Source: Primulina eburnea
Lineage: Eukaryota > Streptophyta > Magnoliopsida > Lamiales > Gesneriaceae
Direction of reading: 5' to 3'
Assembly (NCBI RefSeq): GCF_022965805.1
Contig: NW_027331239.1
Span: 124,001-188,000, forward strand
DNA length: 64,000 nucleotides
Shown here piece by piece: positions 37,103-50,922 of this stretch. Each line of letters begins with the position of its first letter. Position 1 is the first letter of the stretch. A model generated the notes under the pieces. That model was not told the DNA's origin, searched no databases, and saw nothing but the letters and a program-made list of their open reading frames with translations. A program made the position numbers and the translations under genes.

Positions 37103-40100
37103 TCACGGCACGAACAACTCAGGATACTTCTCTCTCATCTCATCCTCTGGTTCCCACGTAGCCTCCTCTATCAAATGGTTCCTCCAAAGAACTTTGACAA
37201 TGCCGATCTCTTTGTTCCTCAGAACTCTAACTGTGCGATCCAAAATCTGAATCGGAATCTCTTGATACGTCAAATTCGGCGTCAAGTCCAATGGCTCGTG
37301 GCGAAGAACATGGGAAGGATCTGCAACATACTTCCTGAGCATCGATACGTGAAACACATTATGAACTCTGTCAAGATCTGGAGGTAGGGCTAATCTGTAG
37401 GCTCTGTCACCAACTCTGTCCAAAATCTCGAATGGACCAATGAATCTCGGACTCAACTTGCCCTTCTTACCAAATCTCATCACACCCTTGAGAGGTGCTA
37501 TCTTCAGAAATACATGGTCGCCAACCTCGAACTGCAAAGGTCTACGACGAACATCTGCATAGCTCTTCTGTCTGGACTGGGCAGTCTTCATCCTTTCTCT
37601 GATAACAGCAACAACATCGGCAGTCTGCTGGACCAACTCTGGTCCCAACATCTTCCTCTCACCAACCTCGTCCCAATACAAGGGAGATCTGCACTTCCTG
37701 CCATAAAGTGCCTCATACGGTGCCATGCCAATAGTCGCCTGGTAGCTATTATTATAAGTGAACTCAACCAAAGGCAACAAAGAATCCCAGCTACCTGGAA
37801 AGTCTATCGTACAAGCTCTGAGCATATCCTCAACAATCTGAATAACTCTCTCTGACTGACCATCACTCTGAGGATGATAGGCTGTACTGAACGCTAACCG
37901 CGAACCCATAGCTCTGTGTAAACTCTTCCAAAACTCTGAAGTAAATCTAGGGTCACGATCAGACACGATCGACACAGGGACACCATGAAGTCTGACAATC
38001 TCTGCAATGTAGTCCTTGGCATACTGATTCATCGAATACGTCGTCTTGACTGGAAGAAAATGCGCTGACTTAGTCAATCGATCAACGATAACCCAAATAG
38101 AATTGAAACCTCTCTGCACTCTGGGAAGACCAGTCACGAAATCCATCGTAATATGCTCCCACTTCCACTGAGGAATCGGCAACGACAACAATGTCCCAGC
38201 AGGTCTCTGGTGCTCAATCTTCACCTGCTGACAAGTAAGACACTGAGAAATGAACACGGCAACATCCTTCTTCATACCTGGCCACCAGTAGAGTCGACGA
38301 AGATCCTGATACATCTTCGTACTGCCTGGATGAATCGAATAAGGTGCGGTATGAGCCTCTGTCAAGACATCTCTGCGAATATCGTCACCAGAAGGAACAC
38401 AAATACGACCTCTGAAAGTCACCAAACCATCACCATTCAAGGCGAACTCTGAATTACCTCTAATCTCTGCTCTATCTCTCAACTCTGTCAGCTGAACATC
38501 AGTCGACTGCTCTCTACGGATCCTGTCCGTCAAAGAAGATCGAATAACCAACGCTGAAAGACGAGCAATGGTGCCTGGAATCACCAGATCAATCTCCTCT
38601 CTCTGCAAATCCATCAGCAACGGTCTCTGAACCAAAGAACTCAATGAAGCACTCGACTTACGACTCAAAGCATCAGCCACAACATTCGCCTTCCCTGGGT
38701 GATAACTGATAGTCACATCGTAATCTTTGACCAGCTCTAACCACCTCCTCTGCCGCATATTGAGCTCTTTCTGCGAAAACAGATACTTCAAACTCTTGTG
38801 GTCTGTGAAAATCTCACACTTTTCGCCATACAAGTAGTGTCTCCAAATCTTCAGGGCGAAAACCACAGCTGCCAACTCTAAATCATGCGTCGGATAATTC
38901 TTCTCATAATCCTTCAACTGGCGAGAAGCATAGGCAATGACCTTACCTCTCTGCATCAACACTGCACCGAGACCCTTCTTCGACGCATCAGTATAGACAA
39001 CAAAGTCCTCTGAACCACAAGGCAAAGAAAGAACAGGAGCCGTCGTCAATCTATCCTTCAACTCCTGAAATGCACTCTGGCAATCTAAAGACCACTCGAA
39101 CTTCACAGTCTTCCTTGTCAGATTGGACAATGGCAGGGCAATCTTGGAAAAATCCAAAATGAAACGACGATAATAACCCGCCAAACCAAGGAAACTGCGT
39201 ACCTCTGAAACAGTCGTAGGAATAGGCCACTTCTGAATCGCCTCTATCTTCATCGGATCAACAGCAATGCCATCCCTCGAAACGACATGGCCTAGGAAAG
39301 AAATCTGATCCAGCCAAAACTCACACTTCTTCAACTTGGCAAACAACCTCCGCTCTCTCAGCAACTGGAGCACAACTCTGAGATGCTCTGAATGAAGCTC
39401 TCTGGTCTTGGAATAGATCAAGATATCGTCGATAAAGACAATGACGAAGCTATCCAAATACGGCTTGAACACACGGTTCATCAGGTCCATGAAGACAGAA
39501 GGGGCATTGGTCAAACCAAAAGACATCACGAGAAACTCAAAGTGACCATACCTGGTCCTGAAAGCCGTCTTAGGGATATCGGACTCCCTAACCTTCAATT
39601 GATAGTAGCCAGACCGAAGATCAATCTTCGAGAAAACAGTGGCACCCTGAAGTTGGTCAAACAAATCATCTATCCGAGGCAACGGATACTTGTTCTTGAT
39701 CGTCACTTTGTTAAGCTCCCTGTAGTCGATACACAGACGCAAAGAACCATCCTTCTTCTTAACAAATAGAACCGGAGCTCCCCAAGGCGAAGAACTCGGA
39801 CGAATGAAACCCTTATCTAGAAGATCCTGCAACTGCGTCTTCAACTCTTTCATCTCGGTAGGAGCCATCCTATACGGAGCCTTAGAAATAGGAACCGTAC
39901 CTGGAGCAAGATCAATGACAAACTCTACATCTCTATCCGGCGGCAAACCCGGAACATCATCCTCAAACACATCCGCAAACTCCCTCACCACATCAATATC
40001 ATCAATATTCAACTTAATCAGTCTATCAACATCCACAACAGATGCCAGAAAAACATCACAACCTCTACACAATAGCCTCTCAGCATCAAGACACGAAATA

Positions 40101-41533
40101 AAAGGAAGGACCAGCGAAGTACCTGAGCTGGCGAGAACTCCTCCCTGGTCATCATCTGCAAAAGTCACCGTCTTAGCAACGCAATCAATAACAGCACGAT
40201 AGGTCGACAGCCAATCCATGCCAAGAATAACATCAAAGGCAACCATCGGGATCACAATCAAATCAGCAAAGACCTCTCGATCAACAAAACGAACGGGGCA
40301 CGCATACACTATGGAAGTCGGGCACAAAACATCTCCCGAAGGCAAAACAACACTAAGCTGAAGGGGAATAACAGAAGGAACTATACCCAAAGATCTCAAA
40401 AACAATTCAGACATAAAAGAATGAGTAGCACCAGTATCAATCAAAGTAGTAGCTACTCTGCCTGAAATTAAAATGGAACTAGAGATTACAGAAGAATTAC
40501 GATTAATACCTTCCTTAGTCATCGAAAAGATACGACCCTGCACCTTCTCCTGGCTAGCTCCTTTAGGACAATCTCTGGAAATATGGCCTGGCATGCCACA
40601 ACGATAGCAAGAACGAGAGCCAAATCTACACTCTCCACGATGGGGTCTGCTACACTTGGGACACAAGGATCTCTCAGAATCAGACGGAGCAACTGGCGCT
40701 GACGGTGGCCTAGGACTCTGATCCACCTTGCCCTTCCCCTTGAATCGATCTCTGCCACGCTGACCTGAACTCTGGCCTCTCTGCATACTAGCCTGGTGCC
40801 TCGCCTGCCTCTCCCTGGCGATATCCTTCTCGTCCTGCTCTGCTAGCAACGCCTTGGACACAATCTCCTTGAAAGTAACAGCCTTGGACATATTGATGTC
40901 ACGCCTGATCTCCGCTCTAAGGCCTCGAATGAAGTGAGCGCCTTTATCTTTATCACTGGTAGCAATGTACGGAGCAAATAGGCAACCCTCCTCGAACTTG
41001 AGAATATACTCATCCACGTTCAAGCTCCCCTGACGAAGCTCCAAGAACTCTGTAACCTTCCTCGCTCGCAGTGCATCAGGAAAGTACTTGTCGTAGAAAA
41101 GCTCAGTAAACTCAGACCACTTCAAAGTAGAAACATCAATGCCAACCTTGGTCGCATTCCACCACAAACGTGCAGCTTTAACCAGCATAAAAACAGCACA
41201 ACTGATACGATCTCTGTCCTCATAGTGGAGATGATCAAAAATCGCCTCCAAAGCCTTGACCCACTCTACTGCAGCTAAAGGATCGGAGCTGCCTGGAAAC
41301 TCGGGTGGATCCATCCTCTTAAACGCAGAAAAGATAGCATCAGAACCAACTGCAGCTGGAGCAACCTGCCCTCTACCTTGGCCTCTGCCCTGGCCTGCTC
41401 CTTGCAGTCTAAGCAACTGCTGGATCTGCTCACTGTGAACCTTAGCCTGCTCCTTCAGTAACTTGCCGAACTCGTCGACAACTCTCGAGGACGAACTATC
41501 CTCTCCCTCTGACGCCTTACGCTTAGGAGGCAT
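37103..41533 (-). CDS. gag-pol: G2 Gag-Pol polyprotein (1476 aa)
   Basis: One uninterrupted frame. I start it at 41533 ([10 protein letters not shown]), because the related G3 frame starts at the equivalent MPPKRKAAEG; an in-frame ATG 45 bases upstream is open but adds unconserved residues. Gag spans about 75-235, with a CCHC knuckle at 309-322 ([14 protein letters not shown]). Protease has DTGA at 366-369. Reverse transcriptase spans about 555-740, with FIDD ending at 703. RNase H spans about 845-957 ([22 protein letters not shown]). Integrase has zinc ligands H1061, H1068, C1098 and C1101 and triad D1131, D1192, E1228 with 35 residues between the last two. The tail has [10 protein letters not shown] and [11 protein letters not shown], chromodomain-like. 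It makes the particle, copies the RNA and integrates the DNA. No inactivating change is seen. Confidence 0.96.
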   Translation of the reverse strand: MPPKRKASEGEDSSSSRVVDEFGKLLKEQAKVHSEQIQQLLRLQGAGQGRGQGRGQVAPAAVGSDAIFSAFKRMDPPEFPGSSDPLAAVEWVKALEAIFDHLHYEDRDRISCAVFMLVKAARLWWNATKVGIDVSTLKWSEFTELFYDKYFPDALRARKVTEFLELRQGSLNVDEYILKFEEGCLFAPYIATSDKDKGAHFIRGLRAEIRRDINMSKAVTFKEIVSKALLAEQDEKDIARERQARHQASMQRGQSSGQRGRDRFKGKGKVDQSPRPPSAPVAPSDSERSLCPKCSRPHRGECRFGSRSCYRCGMPGHISRDCPKGASQEKVQGRIFSMTKEGINRNSSVISSSILISGRVATTLIDTGATHSFMSELFLRSLGIVPSVIPLQLSVVLPSGDVLCPTSIVYACPVRFVDREVFADLIVIPMVAFDVILGMDWLSTYRAVIDCVAKTVTFADDDQGGVLASSGTSLVLPFISCLDAERLLCRGCDVFLASVVDVDRLIKLNIDDIDVVREFADVFEDDVPGLPPDRDVEFVIDLAPGTVPISKAPYRMAPTEMKELKTQLQDLLDKGFIRPSSSPWGAPVLFVKKKDGSLRLCIDYRELNKVTIKNKYPLPRIDDLFDQLQGATVFSKIDLRSGYYQLKVRESDIPKTAFRTRYGHFEFLVMSFGLTNAPSVFMDLMNRVFKPYLDSFVIVFIDDILIYSKTRELHSEHLRVVLQLLRERRLFAKLKKCEFWLDQISFLGHVVSRDGIAVDPMKIEAIQKWPIPTTVSEVRSFLGLAGYYRRFILDFSKIALPLSNLTRKTVKFEWSLDCQSAFQELKDRLTTAPVLSLPCGSEDFVVYTDASKKGLGAVLMQRGKVIAYASRQLKDYEKNYPTHDLELAAVVFALKIWRHYLYGEKCEIFTDHKSLKYLFSQKELNMRQRRWLELVKDYDVTISYHPGKANVVADALSRKSSASLSSLVQRPLLMDLQREEIDLVIPGTIARLSALVIRSSLTDRIRREQSTDVQLTELRDRAEIRGNSEFALNGDGLVTFRGRICVPSGDDIRRDVLTEAHTAPYSIHPGSTKMYQDLRRLYWWPGMKKDVAVFISQCLTCQQVKIEHQRPAGTLLSLPIPQWKWEHITMDFVTGLPRVQRGFNSIWVIVDRLTKSAHFLPVKTTYSMNQYAKDYIAEIVRLHGVPVSIVSDRDPRFTSEFWKSLHRAMGSRLAFSTAYHPQSDGQSERVIQIVEDMLRACTIDFPGSWDSLLPLVEFTYNNSYQATIGMAPYEALYGRKCRSPLYWDEVGERKMLGPELVQQTADVVAVIRERMKTAQSRQKSYADVRRRPLQFEVGDHVFLKIAPLKGVMRFGKKGKLSPRFIGPFEILDRVGDRAYRLALPPDLDRVHNVFHVSMLRKYVADPSHVLRHEPLDLTPNLTYQEIPIQILDRTVRVLRNKEIGIVKVLWRNHLIEEATWEPEDEMREKYPELFVP

Positions 41534-41652
41534 CCTATACTCTACAATGCTCACAAGACACCAATCAATACATAACAATAGATAGATGCAAAGAAAACAT
41601 ACCCGGACAGTTGAAAGTAGACGAAGTCATATGCATTGGTCCGAAGAACACC

Positions 41653-41664
41653 GCTCTGATACCA
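41653..41664 (-). other. G2 primer-binding site (tRNA-iMet)
   Basis: TGGTATCAGAGC on the minus strand, five bases from the LTR end. Confidence 0.92.
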
Positions 41665-41669
41665 CTAAA

Positions 41670-43253
41670 TGTGGCACCCTGACCTCTTTTAAAATAAATA
41701 CGCAGCGGAAATAAAAATTTTCTTTTCAAAATATACGGAAGGAGTTTCAAAATACATTAGTTTAAATATCTTTACAAAATAAATACATGATCATTTAAAT
41801 GACATAACAAAAACAAAACATCATTCCTATGATCATGCCAAAATCCTCCTTCCACGGTGTATGCATATGACCCCCAATCCACAGTCAACGTCCCGGGGCA
41901 CCACTCTGATCTGCATCACATGAAAATAACTGAAATGAGAATAAATCTCAGCAAGTGGAACTCTTATATAACAATAAACAATAATCTCTGTAAAACATCT
42001 CTTTGAAATCATAAATACCATCAACTCTGAACTGTAAACTCTGAATATCAATAACATAGCAATAGCATATAAATATGATGGTATTTCTCTTTTGCTCTGG
42101 GGATTGATATCAATAGTATCTCTGCTCTGGGGTTGCTCGTATCCCAAATCGATATAAATACCGATAACTCTGAGGGATATAAGCCTCTGGGCGATGATCA
42201 TCTAATATTGCATGCAATCTCTGACTATGTATTTATCAATCCGAAAACATTTAAACTCTTCTCTGGATTTAACAATCACTTTGAACTCTATATATCTTTT
42301 TGTATTCCCTTTAATCAATAATGAGACATACAATGCCTCCAATACATATAACAATACATACTATAGATCAAATGAAAGGGAATAACACAATAAACTCTTT
42401 GAAACACATACATATATAATCATGTGAGCAAAAGGAATGAAATTCCACTTACAAACCACAACAAACACCTCAACTTAGCTCTTGATCACCACCTACAACA
42501 AATAATCCACAAATAACACCAATATCAACTAAATATCCAAGATTACAAGCTAAATAATCCATAAATCCACTTAAACAACCAATCTAAACAACTCTTAATT
42601 TACAACCTTAACAGAATCGCACCAAAAACTTACCCAAGCTTCCTAGCACCAAGGAGAACGTCGAACTCAAGTCGAAATTCCAAACAAACGCTTGAATCGA
42701 AGATAGGAAGTGAAAGAAATGACCAAAAACCCTAAAAATGGAGAGAAATGTCGAGAATGAAGGAGAGAAGAAAGGAAAAGCATGGCCAACCACTCCAAAA
42801 AGTAGCTTAAAAACTCGACCATACCTTCACCGCGGGTGCGCCAACACAAGGACCGCGGGTGCGCTATGGTTACGGCAATCTCAAAAATTCTGGAACACTA
42901 ACACCGCGGGTGCGGCACTGCAAGCAGCGCGGGTGCGGTCTCTACCGCGGGGGCGGTCTCTACAACGCCGCGGGTGCGGTGTGCTCACGGCACTCAAACT
43001 CCAAAAATAGCACAGTGCACCGCGGGGGCACTCCTCTAAGAGCGCGGGTGCACTCTACTCACGGCAAAACACTATTCCAAAGCAACTAAAATCGAACCGA
43101 AACGCTGAAACGAACAACCAACAACAACTAATACCTCAAATAAATAATAACCAATAATACTAAAGCCCAAAACACAACTATAATCATCTAATCAAATATC
43201 CCAAATAACAAACGAAACTTAAATCGTACCGTACACCGGGCTCGGCTATTACA
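41670..43253 (-). repeat. G2 5' LTR (1584 bp)
   Basis: Partner of 35478-37062, displaced by about 6191 bp. Carries the promoter copy of the CpG motif cluster. Confidence 0.95.
42830..43052. promoter_or_regulatory. CCGCGGGTGCG cluster, G2 5' LTR copy
   Basis: Same eight motifs as 36639-36861, unchanged. Located in U3, where it could influence expression or silencing of G2. Confidence 0.6.
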
Positions 43254-43258
43254 TTCTT
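43254..43258. repeat. Target-site duplication of G2, right copy (TTCTT)
   Basis: Matches 35473-35477; the satellite resumes as AGTCCAAGGC. Confidence 0.93.
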
Positions 43259-45805
43259 AGTCCAAGGCAACCCCAAAATAAAGTCCATTGAAATGTCAAT
43301 CAAAGTTCTTTTTAAGTATAGCACGCAAAAGTGTTCCCAATTTCTATTGACAACTTCAGTTTGTTCATCCGTTTGAGGATGACAAGTAGTAGAAACCAAC
43401 AATTTTGTGCAAAGTTTAGCCCATAAAGTATTCCAAAATTAACTCAAGAATTTAACATCGCGACCAGAAACAATAGTCCTAGGCATGCCATGCAACCTAA
43501 CGACTTCTCTAAAGAACAAATCCGCAATGTTTGAAGCATCATGGGTTTTATGACAAGCTATAAAATGTACCATCTTAGAGAATCTATCCACAACAACAAA
43601 AATAGAATTCCTCCCCTTCTTAGTCCTAGGCAACCCCAAAATAAAGTCCATTGAAATGTCAATCAAAGTTCTTTGTTAAGAATAGCACGCAAAAGTGTTC
43701 CCAATTTCTATTGACAACTTCAGTTTGTCCATCCGTTTGAGGATGACAAGTAGTAGAAAACAACAATTTTGTGCAAAGTTTAGCCCATAAAGTATTCCAA
43801 AAGTAACTCAAGAATTTAACATCACGACCAGAAACAATAGTCCTAGGCATGCCATGCAACCTAGCGACTTCTCTGAAGAACAAGTCCGCAATGTTTGAAG
43901 CATCATCGGTTTTATGACAAGCTATAAAATGTGCCATCTTAGAGAATCTATCCACAACAACAAAAATAGAATCCCTCCCTTTCTTAGTCCTAGGCAACCC
44001 CAAAATAAAGTCCATAGAAATGTCAATCCAAGTTCTTTTTAAGAATAACACGCAAAAGTGTTCCCAATTTCTATTGACAACTTCAGTTTGTCCACCGTTT
44101 GAGTATGACAAGTAGTAGAAAACAACAATTTTGTGCCAGTTTAGCCCATAAAGTATTCCAAAAGTAACTCAAGAATTTAACATCGCGACCAGCAACAATA
44201 GTCCTAGGCATGCCATGCAACCTAGCGACTTCTCTAAAGAACAAGTCCGCAATGTTTGAAGCATCATGGGTTTTATGACAAGCTATAAAATGTGTAATCT
44301 TAGAGAATCGATCCACAACAACAAAAATAGAATACCTCCCCTTCTTAGTCCTATGCAACCCCAAAATAAAGTCCATTAGAAATGTCAATCCAAGTTCTTT
44401 TTAAGAATAGCACGCAAAAGTGTTCCCAAAGTTCTATTGTCAACTTCAGTTTGTCCATCCGTTTGAGGATGACAAGTAGTAGAAAACAACAATTTTGTGC
44501 CAAGTTTAGCGCATAAAGTCTTCCAAAAGTAACTCAATAATTTAATGTCGCGACCAGAAAACAATAGTCCTAGGCATGCCATGCAACCTAACGACTTCTC
44601 TAAAGAACAAATCCGCAATGTTTGAAGCATCATGGGTTTTATGACAAGCTATAAAATGTACCATCTTAGAGAATCTATCCACAACAACAAAAATAGAATC
44701 CCTCCCCTTCTTAGTCCTAGGCAACCCCAAAATAAAGTCCATACAAATGTCAATCCAAGTTCTTTTTAAGAATAGCACGCAAAGTGTTCCCAAAGTTCTA
44801 TTGACAACTTCAGTTTGTCCATCCGTTTGAGGATGACAAGTAGTAGAAAACAACAATTTTGTGCCAAGTTTAGCCCATAAAGTATTCCAAAATTAACTCA
44901 AGAATTTAACATCGCGACCAGAAACAATAGTCCTAGGCATGCCATGCAACTTAACGACTTCTCTAAGGAACAAATCCGCAATGTTTGAAGCATCATTGGT
45001 TTTATGACAAGCTATAAAATGTCCAATCTTAGAGAATCTATCCACAACAACAAAAATAGAATCCCTCCCCTTCTTAGTCCTAGGCAACCCCAAAATAAAG
45101 TCCATTGAAATGTCAATCAAAGTTCTTTTTAAGAATAGCACGCAAAAGTGTTCCCAATTTCTATTGACAACTTCAGTTTGTTCATCCGTTTGAGGATGAC
45201 AAGTAGTAGAAAACAACAATTTTGTGCAAAGTTTAGCCCATAAAGTATTCCAAAAGTAACTCAAGAATTTAACATCGCGACCAGAAACAATAGTCCTAGG
45301 CATGCCATGCAACCTAACGACTTCTCTAAAGAACAAATCCGCAATGTTTGAAGCATCATGGGTTTTATGACAAGCTATAAAATGTACCATCTTAGAGAAT
45401 CTATCCCCAACAACAAAAATAGAATCCCTCCCCTTCTTAGTCCTAGGCAACCCCAAAATAAAGTCCATTGAAATGTCAATCAAAGTTCTTTGTTAAGAAT
45501 AGCACGCAAAAATGTTCCCAATTTCTATTGACAACTTCAGTTTGTCCATCCGTTTGAGGATGACAAGTAGTAGAAAACAACAATTTTGTGCAAAGTTTAG
45601 CCCATAAAGTATTCCAAAATTAACTCAAGAATTTAACATCGCGATCAGAAACAATAGTCCTAGGCATGCCATGCAACCTAACGACTTCTCTAAGAACAAA
45701 TCCGCAATGTTTGAAGCATCATTGGTTTTATGACAAGCTATAAAATGTCCAATCTTAGAGAATCTATCCACAACAACAAAAATAGAATCCCTCCCCTTCT
45801 TAGTC

Positions 45806-46789
45806 CTAAGGCAACCCCAAAATAAAGTCCATTGAAATGTCAATCAAAGTTCTTTTTAAGAATAGCACGCAAAAGTGTTCCCAATTTCTATTGACAACTT
45901 CAGTTTGTTCATCCGTTTGAGGATGACAAGTAGTAGAAAACAACAATTTTGTGCCAAGTTTAGCCCATAAAGTATTCCAAAAGTAACTCAAGAATTTAAC
46001 ATCGCGACCAGAAACAATAGTCCTAGGCATGCCATGCAACCTAACGACTTCTCTAAAGAACAAATCCGCAATGTTTGAAGCATCATGGGTTTTATGACAA
46101 GCTATAAAATGTACCATCTTAGAGAATCTATCCACAACAACAAAAATAGAATCCCTCCCCTTCTTAGTCCTAGGCAACCCCAAAATAAAGTCCATTGAAA
46201 TGTCAATCAAAGTTCTTTTTAAGAATAGCACGCAAAAGTGTTCCCAATTTCTATTGACAACTTCAGTTTGTCCATCCGTTTGAGGATGACAAGTAGTAGA
46301 AAACAACAATTTTGTGCAAAGTTTAGCCCATAAAGTATTCCAAAAGTAACTCAAGAATTTAACATCGCGACCAGAAACAATAGTCCTAGGCATGCCATGC
46401 AACCTAGCGACTTCTCTAAAGAACAAGTCCGCAATGTTTGAAGCATCATCGGTTTTATGACAAGCTATAAAATGTGCCATCTTAGAGAATCTATCCACAA
46501 CAACAAAAATAGAATCCCTCCCCTTCTTAGTCCTAGGCAACCCCAAAATAAAGTCCATAGAAATGTCAATCCAAGTTCTTTTTAAGAATAGCACGCAAAA
46601 GTGTTCCCAATTTCTATTGACAACTTCAGTTTGTCCATCCGTTTGAGTATGACAAGTAGTAGAAAACAACAATTTTGTGCCAAGTTTAGCCCATAAAGTA
46701 TTCCAAAAGTAACTCAAGAATTTAACATCGCGAACAGAAACAATAGTCCTAGGCATGCCATGCAACCTAGCGACTTCTCTAAAGAACAA
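45806..46789 (-). pseudogene. Open frame across about three satellite units (327 codons)
   Basis: Formed by 363-bp units. The first unit reads IVSVRD instead of IVSGRD, a rare second change at the same catalytic codon that also occurs at about 21556 and about 246. Not considered a gene. Confidence 0.45.
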
Positions 46790-46811
46790 GTCCGCAATGT
46801 TTGAAGCATCA

Positions 46812-47951
46812 TCAGGTTTTATGACAAGCTATAAAATGTACCATCTTAGAGAATCTATCCACAACAACAAAAATAGAATCCCTCCCCTTCTTAGTCCTAG
46901 GCAACCCCAAAATAAAGTCCATTGAAATGTCAATCAAAGTTCTTTTTAAGAATAGCACGCAAAAGTGTTCCCAATTTCTATTGACAACTTCAGTTTGTTC
47001 ATCCGTTTGAGGATGACAAGTAGTAGAAAACAACAATTTTGTGCAAAGTTTAGCCCATAAAGTATTCCAAAAGTAACTCAAGAATTTAACATCGCGACCA
47101 GAAACAATAGTCCTAGGCATGCCATGCAACCTAGCGACTTCTCTAAAGAACAAGTCCGCAATGTTTGAAGCATCATCGGTTTTATGACAAGCTATAAAAT
47201 GTGCCATCTTAGAGAATCTATCCACAACAACAAAAATAGAATCCCTCCCCTTCTTAGTCCTAGGCAACCCCAAAATAAAGTCCATAGAAATGTCAATCCA
47301 AGTTCTTTTTAAGAATAGCACGCAAAAGTGTTCCCAATTTCTATTGACAACTTCAGTTTGTCCATCCGTTTGAGGATGACAAGTAGTAGAAAACAACAAT
47401 TTTGTGCCAAGTTTAGCCCATAAAGTATTCCAAAAGTAACTCAAGAATTTAACATCGCGACCAGAAACAATAGTCCTAGGCATGCCATGCAACCTAGCGA
47501 CTTCTCTAAAGAACAAGTCCGCAATGTTTGAAGCATCATCGGTTTTATGACAAGCTATAAAATGTACCATCTTAGAGAATCTATCCACAACAACAAAAAT
47601 AGAATCCCTCCCCTTCTTAGTCCTAGGCAACCCCAAAATAAAGTCCATAGAAATGTCAATCAAAGTTCTTTTTAAGAATAGCACGCAAAAGTGTTCCCAA
47701 TTTCTATTGACAACTTCAGTTTGTCCATCCGTTTGAGGATGACAAGTAGTAGAAAACAACAATTTTGTGCCAAGTTTAGCCCATAAAGTATTCCAAAAGT
47801 AACTCAAGAATTTAACATCGCGACCAGAAACAATAGTCCTAGGCATGCCATGCAACCTAACGACTTCTCTAAAGAACAAGTCCGCAATGTTTGAAGCATC
47901 ATCGGTTTTATGACAAGCTATAAAATGTGCCATCTTAGAGAATCTATCCAC
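46812..47951 (-). pseudogene. Open frame across about three satellite units (379 codons)
   Basis: Consecutive 363-bp units joined through [15 protein letters not shown]. Each repeat has MDF, SGRD and GQTE (or EQTE where the unit reads TTCATC). The frame continues nearly head to tail with the one at 47918-50200, separated by a one-base loss in the CCCTCCC run near 47974. Confidence 0.45.
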
Positions 47952-50200
47952 AACAACAAAAATAGAATCCCTCCCTTCTTAGTCCTAGGCAACCCCAAAA
48001 TAAAGTCCATAGAAATGTCAATCAAAGTTCTTTTTAAGAATAGCACGCAAAAGTGTTCCCAATTTCTATTGACAACTTCAGTTTGTCCATCCGTTTGAGG
48101 ATGACAAGTAGTAGAAAACAACAATTTTGTGCCAAGTTTAGCCCATAAAGTATTCCAAAAGTAACTCAAGAATTTAACATCGCGACCAGAAACAATAGTC
48201 CTAGGCATGCCATGCAACCTAACGACTTCTCTAAAGAACAAATCCGCAATGTTTGAAGCATCATCGGTTTTATGACAAGCTATAAAATGTGCCATCTTAG
48301 AGAATCTATCCACAACAACAAAAATAGAATCCCTCCCCTTCTTAGTCCTAGGCAACCCCAAAATAAAGTCCATAGAAATGTCAATCCAAGTTCTTTTTAA
48401 GAATAGCACGCAAAAGTGTTCCCAATTTCTATTGACAACTTCAGTTTGTCCATCCGTTTGAGGATGACAAGTAGTAGAAAACAACAATTTTGTGCCAAGT
48501 TTAGCCCATAAAGTATTCCAAAAGTAACTCAAGAATTTAACATCGCGACCAGAAACAATAGTCCTAGGCATGCCATGCAACCTAACGACTTCTCTAAAGA
48601 ACAAATCCGCAATGTTTGAAGCATCATCGGTTTTATGACAAGCTATAAAATGTGCCATCTTAGAGAATCTATCCACAACAACAAAAATAGAATCCCTCCC
48701 CTTCTTAGTCCTAGGCAACCCCAAAATAAAGTCCATAGAAATGTCAATCCAAGTTCTTTTTAAGAATAGCACGCAAAAGTGTTCCCAATTTCTATTGACA
48801 ACTTCAGTTTGTCCATCCGTTTGAGGATGACAAGTAGTAGAAAACAACAATTTTGTGCCAAGTTTAGCCCATAAAGTATTCCAAAAGTAACTCAAGAATT
48901 TAACATCGCGACCAGAAACAATAGTCCTAGGCATGCCATGCAACCTAACGACTTCTCTAAAGAACAAATCCGCAATGTTTGAAGCATCATGGGTTTTATG
49001 ACAAGCTATAAAATGTGCCATCTTAGAGAATCTATCCACAACAACAAAAATAGAATCCCTCCCCTTCTTAGTCCTAGGCAACCCCAAAATAAAGTCCATA
49101 GAAATGTCAATCCAAGTTCTTTTTAAGAATAGCACGCAAAAGTGTTCCCAAGTTCTATTGACAACTTCAGTTTGTCCATCCGTTTGAGGATGACAAGTAG
49201 TAGAAAACAACAATTTTGTGCCAAGTTTAGCCCATAAAGTATTCCAAAAGTAACTCAAGAATTTAACATCGCGACCAGAAACAATAGTCCTAGGCATGCC
49301 ATGCAACCTAACGACTTCTCTAAAGAACAAATCCGCAATGTTTGAAGCATCATCGGTTTTATGACAAGCTATAAAATGTGCCATCTTAGAGAATCTATCC
49401 ACAACAACAAAAATAGAATCCCTCCCCTTCTTAGTCCTAGGCAACCCCAAAATAAAGTCCATAGAAATGTCAATCCAAGTTCTTTTTAAGAATAGCACGC
49501 AAAAGTGTTCCCAAGTTCTATTGACAACTTCAGTTTGTCCATCCGTTTGAGGATGACAAGTAGTAGAAAACAACAATTTTGTGCCAAGTTTAGCCCATAA
49601 AGTATTCCAAAAGTAACTCAAGAATTTAACATCGCGACCAGAAACAATAGTCCTAGGCATGCCATGCAACCTAACGACTTCTCTAAAGAACAAATCCGCA
49701 ATGTTTGAAGCATCATGGGTTTTATGACAAGCTATAAAATGTGCCATCTTAGAGAATCTATCCACAACAACAAAAATAGAATCCCTCCCCTTCTTAGTCC
49801 TAGGCAACCCCAAAATAAAGTCCATAGAAATGTCAATCAAAGTTCTTTTTAAGAATAGCACGCAAAAGTGTTCCCAATTTCTATTGACAACTTCAGTTTG
49901 TCCATCCGTTTGAGGATGACAAGTAGTAGAAAACAACAATTTTGTGCCAAGTTTAGCCCATAAAGTATTCCAAAAGTAACTCAAGAATTTAACATCGCGA
50001 CCAGAAACAATAGTCCTAGGCATGCCATGCAACCTAACGACTTCTCTAAAGAACAAATCCGCAATGTTTGAAGCATCATGGGTTTTATGACAAGCTATAA
50101 AATGTGTACATCTTAGAGAATCTATCCACAACAACAAAAATAGAATCCCTCCCCTTCTTAGTCCTAGGCAACCCCAAAATAAAGTCCATAGAAATGTCAA
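47918..50200 (-). pseudogene. Longest open frame in the satellite, about six units (760 codons)
   Basis: A run of in-frame 363-bp units gives six successive copies of the integrase-core peptide with no stop. It uses two junction classes, NRNWEHFC and NRTWEHFC. The first and last units are frameshifted relative to the core (LWTLFWGC at the start, [10 protein letters not shown] at the end), so the frame begins and ends by accident of indels. The second catalytic Asp is Gly in every copy. There is no N-terminal zinc finger, no C-terminal domain and no other Pol domain. An intact expressed gene is unlikely, but the product would be a repeat protein if the array were transcribed leftward. Confidence 0.5.
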
Positions 50201-50922
50201 TCAAAGTTCTTTTTAAGAATAGCACGCAAAAGTGTTCCCAATTTCTATTGACAACTTCAGTTTGTCCATCCGTTTGAGGATGACAAGTAGTAGAAAACAA
50301 CAATTTTGTGCCAAGTTTAGCCCATAAAGTATTCCAAAAGTAACTCAAGAATTTAACATCGCGACCAGAAACAATAGTCCTAGGCATGCCATGCAACCTA
50401 ACGACTTCTCTAAAGAACAAATCCGCAATGTTTGAAGCATCATCGGTTTTATGACAAGCTATAAAATGTGCCATCTTAGAGAATCTATCCACAACAACAA
50501 AAATAGAATCCCTCCCCTTCTTAGTCCTAGGCAACCCCAAAATAAAGTCCATAGAAATGTCAATCCAAGTTCTTTTTAAGAATAGCACGCAAAAGTGTTC
50601 CCAAGTTCTATTGACAACTTCAGTTTGTCCATCCGTTTGAGGATGACAAGTAGTAGAAAACAACAATTTTGTGCCAAGTTTAGCCCATAAAGTATTCCAA
50701 AAGTAACTCAAGAATTTAACATCGCGACCAGAAACAATAGTCCTAGGCATGCCATGCAACCTAACGACTTCTCTAAAGAACAAATCCGCAATGTTTGAAG
50801 CATCATCGGTTTTATGACAAGCTATAAAATGTGCCATCTTAGAGAATCTATCCACAACAACAAAAATAGAATCCCTCCCCTTCTTAGTCCTAGGCAACCC
50901 CAAAATAAAGTCCATAGAAATG

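Larger units (their letters stand above)
35478..43253 (-). mobile_element. G2: intact Ty3/gypsy chromovirus-like LTR retrotransposon
   Basis: A 7.78-kb element on the minus strand: 5' LTR 41670-43253, primer site, one gag-pol frame, polypurine tract, 3' LTR 35478-37062, and a 5-bp duplication. I see one substitution (near 36001) and one A-run indel (near 36241) between the LTRs. All enzyme motifs are present, so it may be active. It belongs to the same family as G3 and a different family from G1, although both have the EEATWE tail of chromoviruses. Confidence 0.96.

Noticed and set aside
45641..45649. The SDRD-coding unit as a surviving active integrase
   Set aside because: The unit carries a one-base loss (CTCTAAGAAC) and lacks the other integrase domains, so it cannot encode an enzyme; whether GAT is ancestral or a back-change is unknown.
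47918..50200. The 760-codon frame as a functional integrase-repeat gene
   Set aside because: Its ends are set by frameshifts within units, the catalytic Asp is Gly in every copy, no promoter is visible, and the peptide is only satellite read in frame. Kept as a pseudogene-type open frame.
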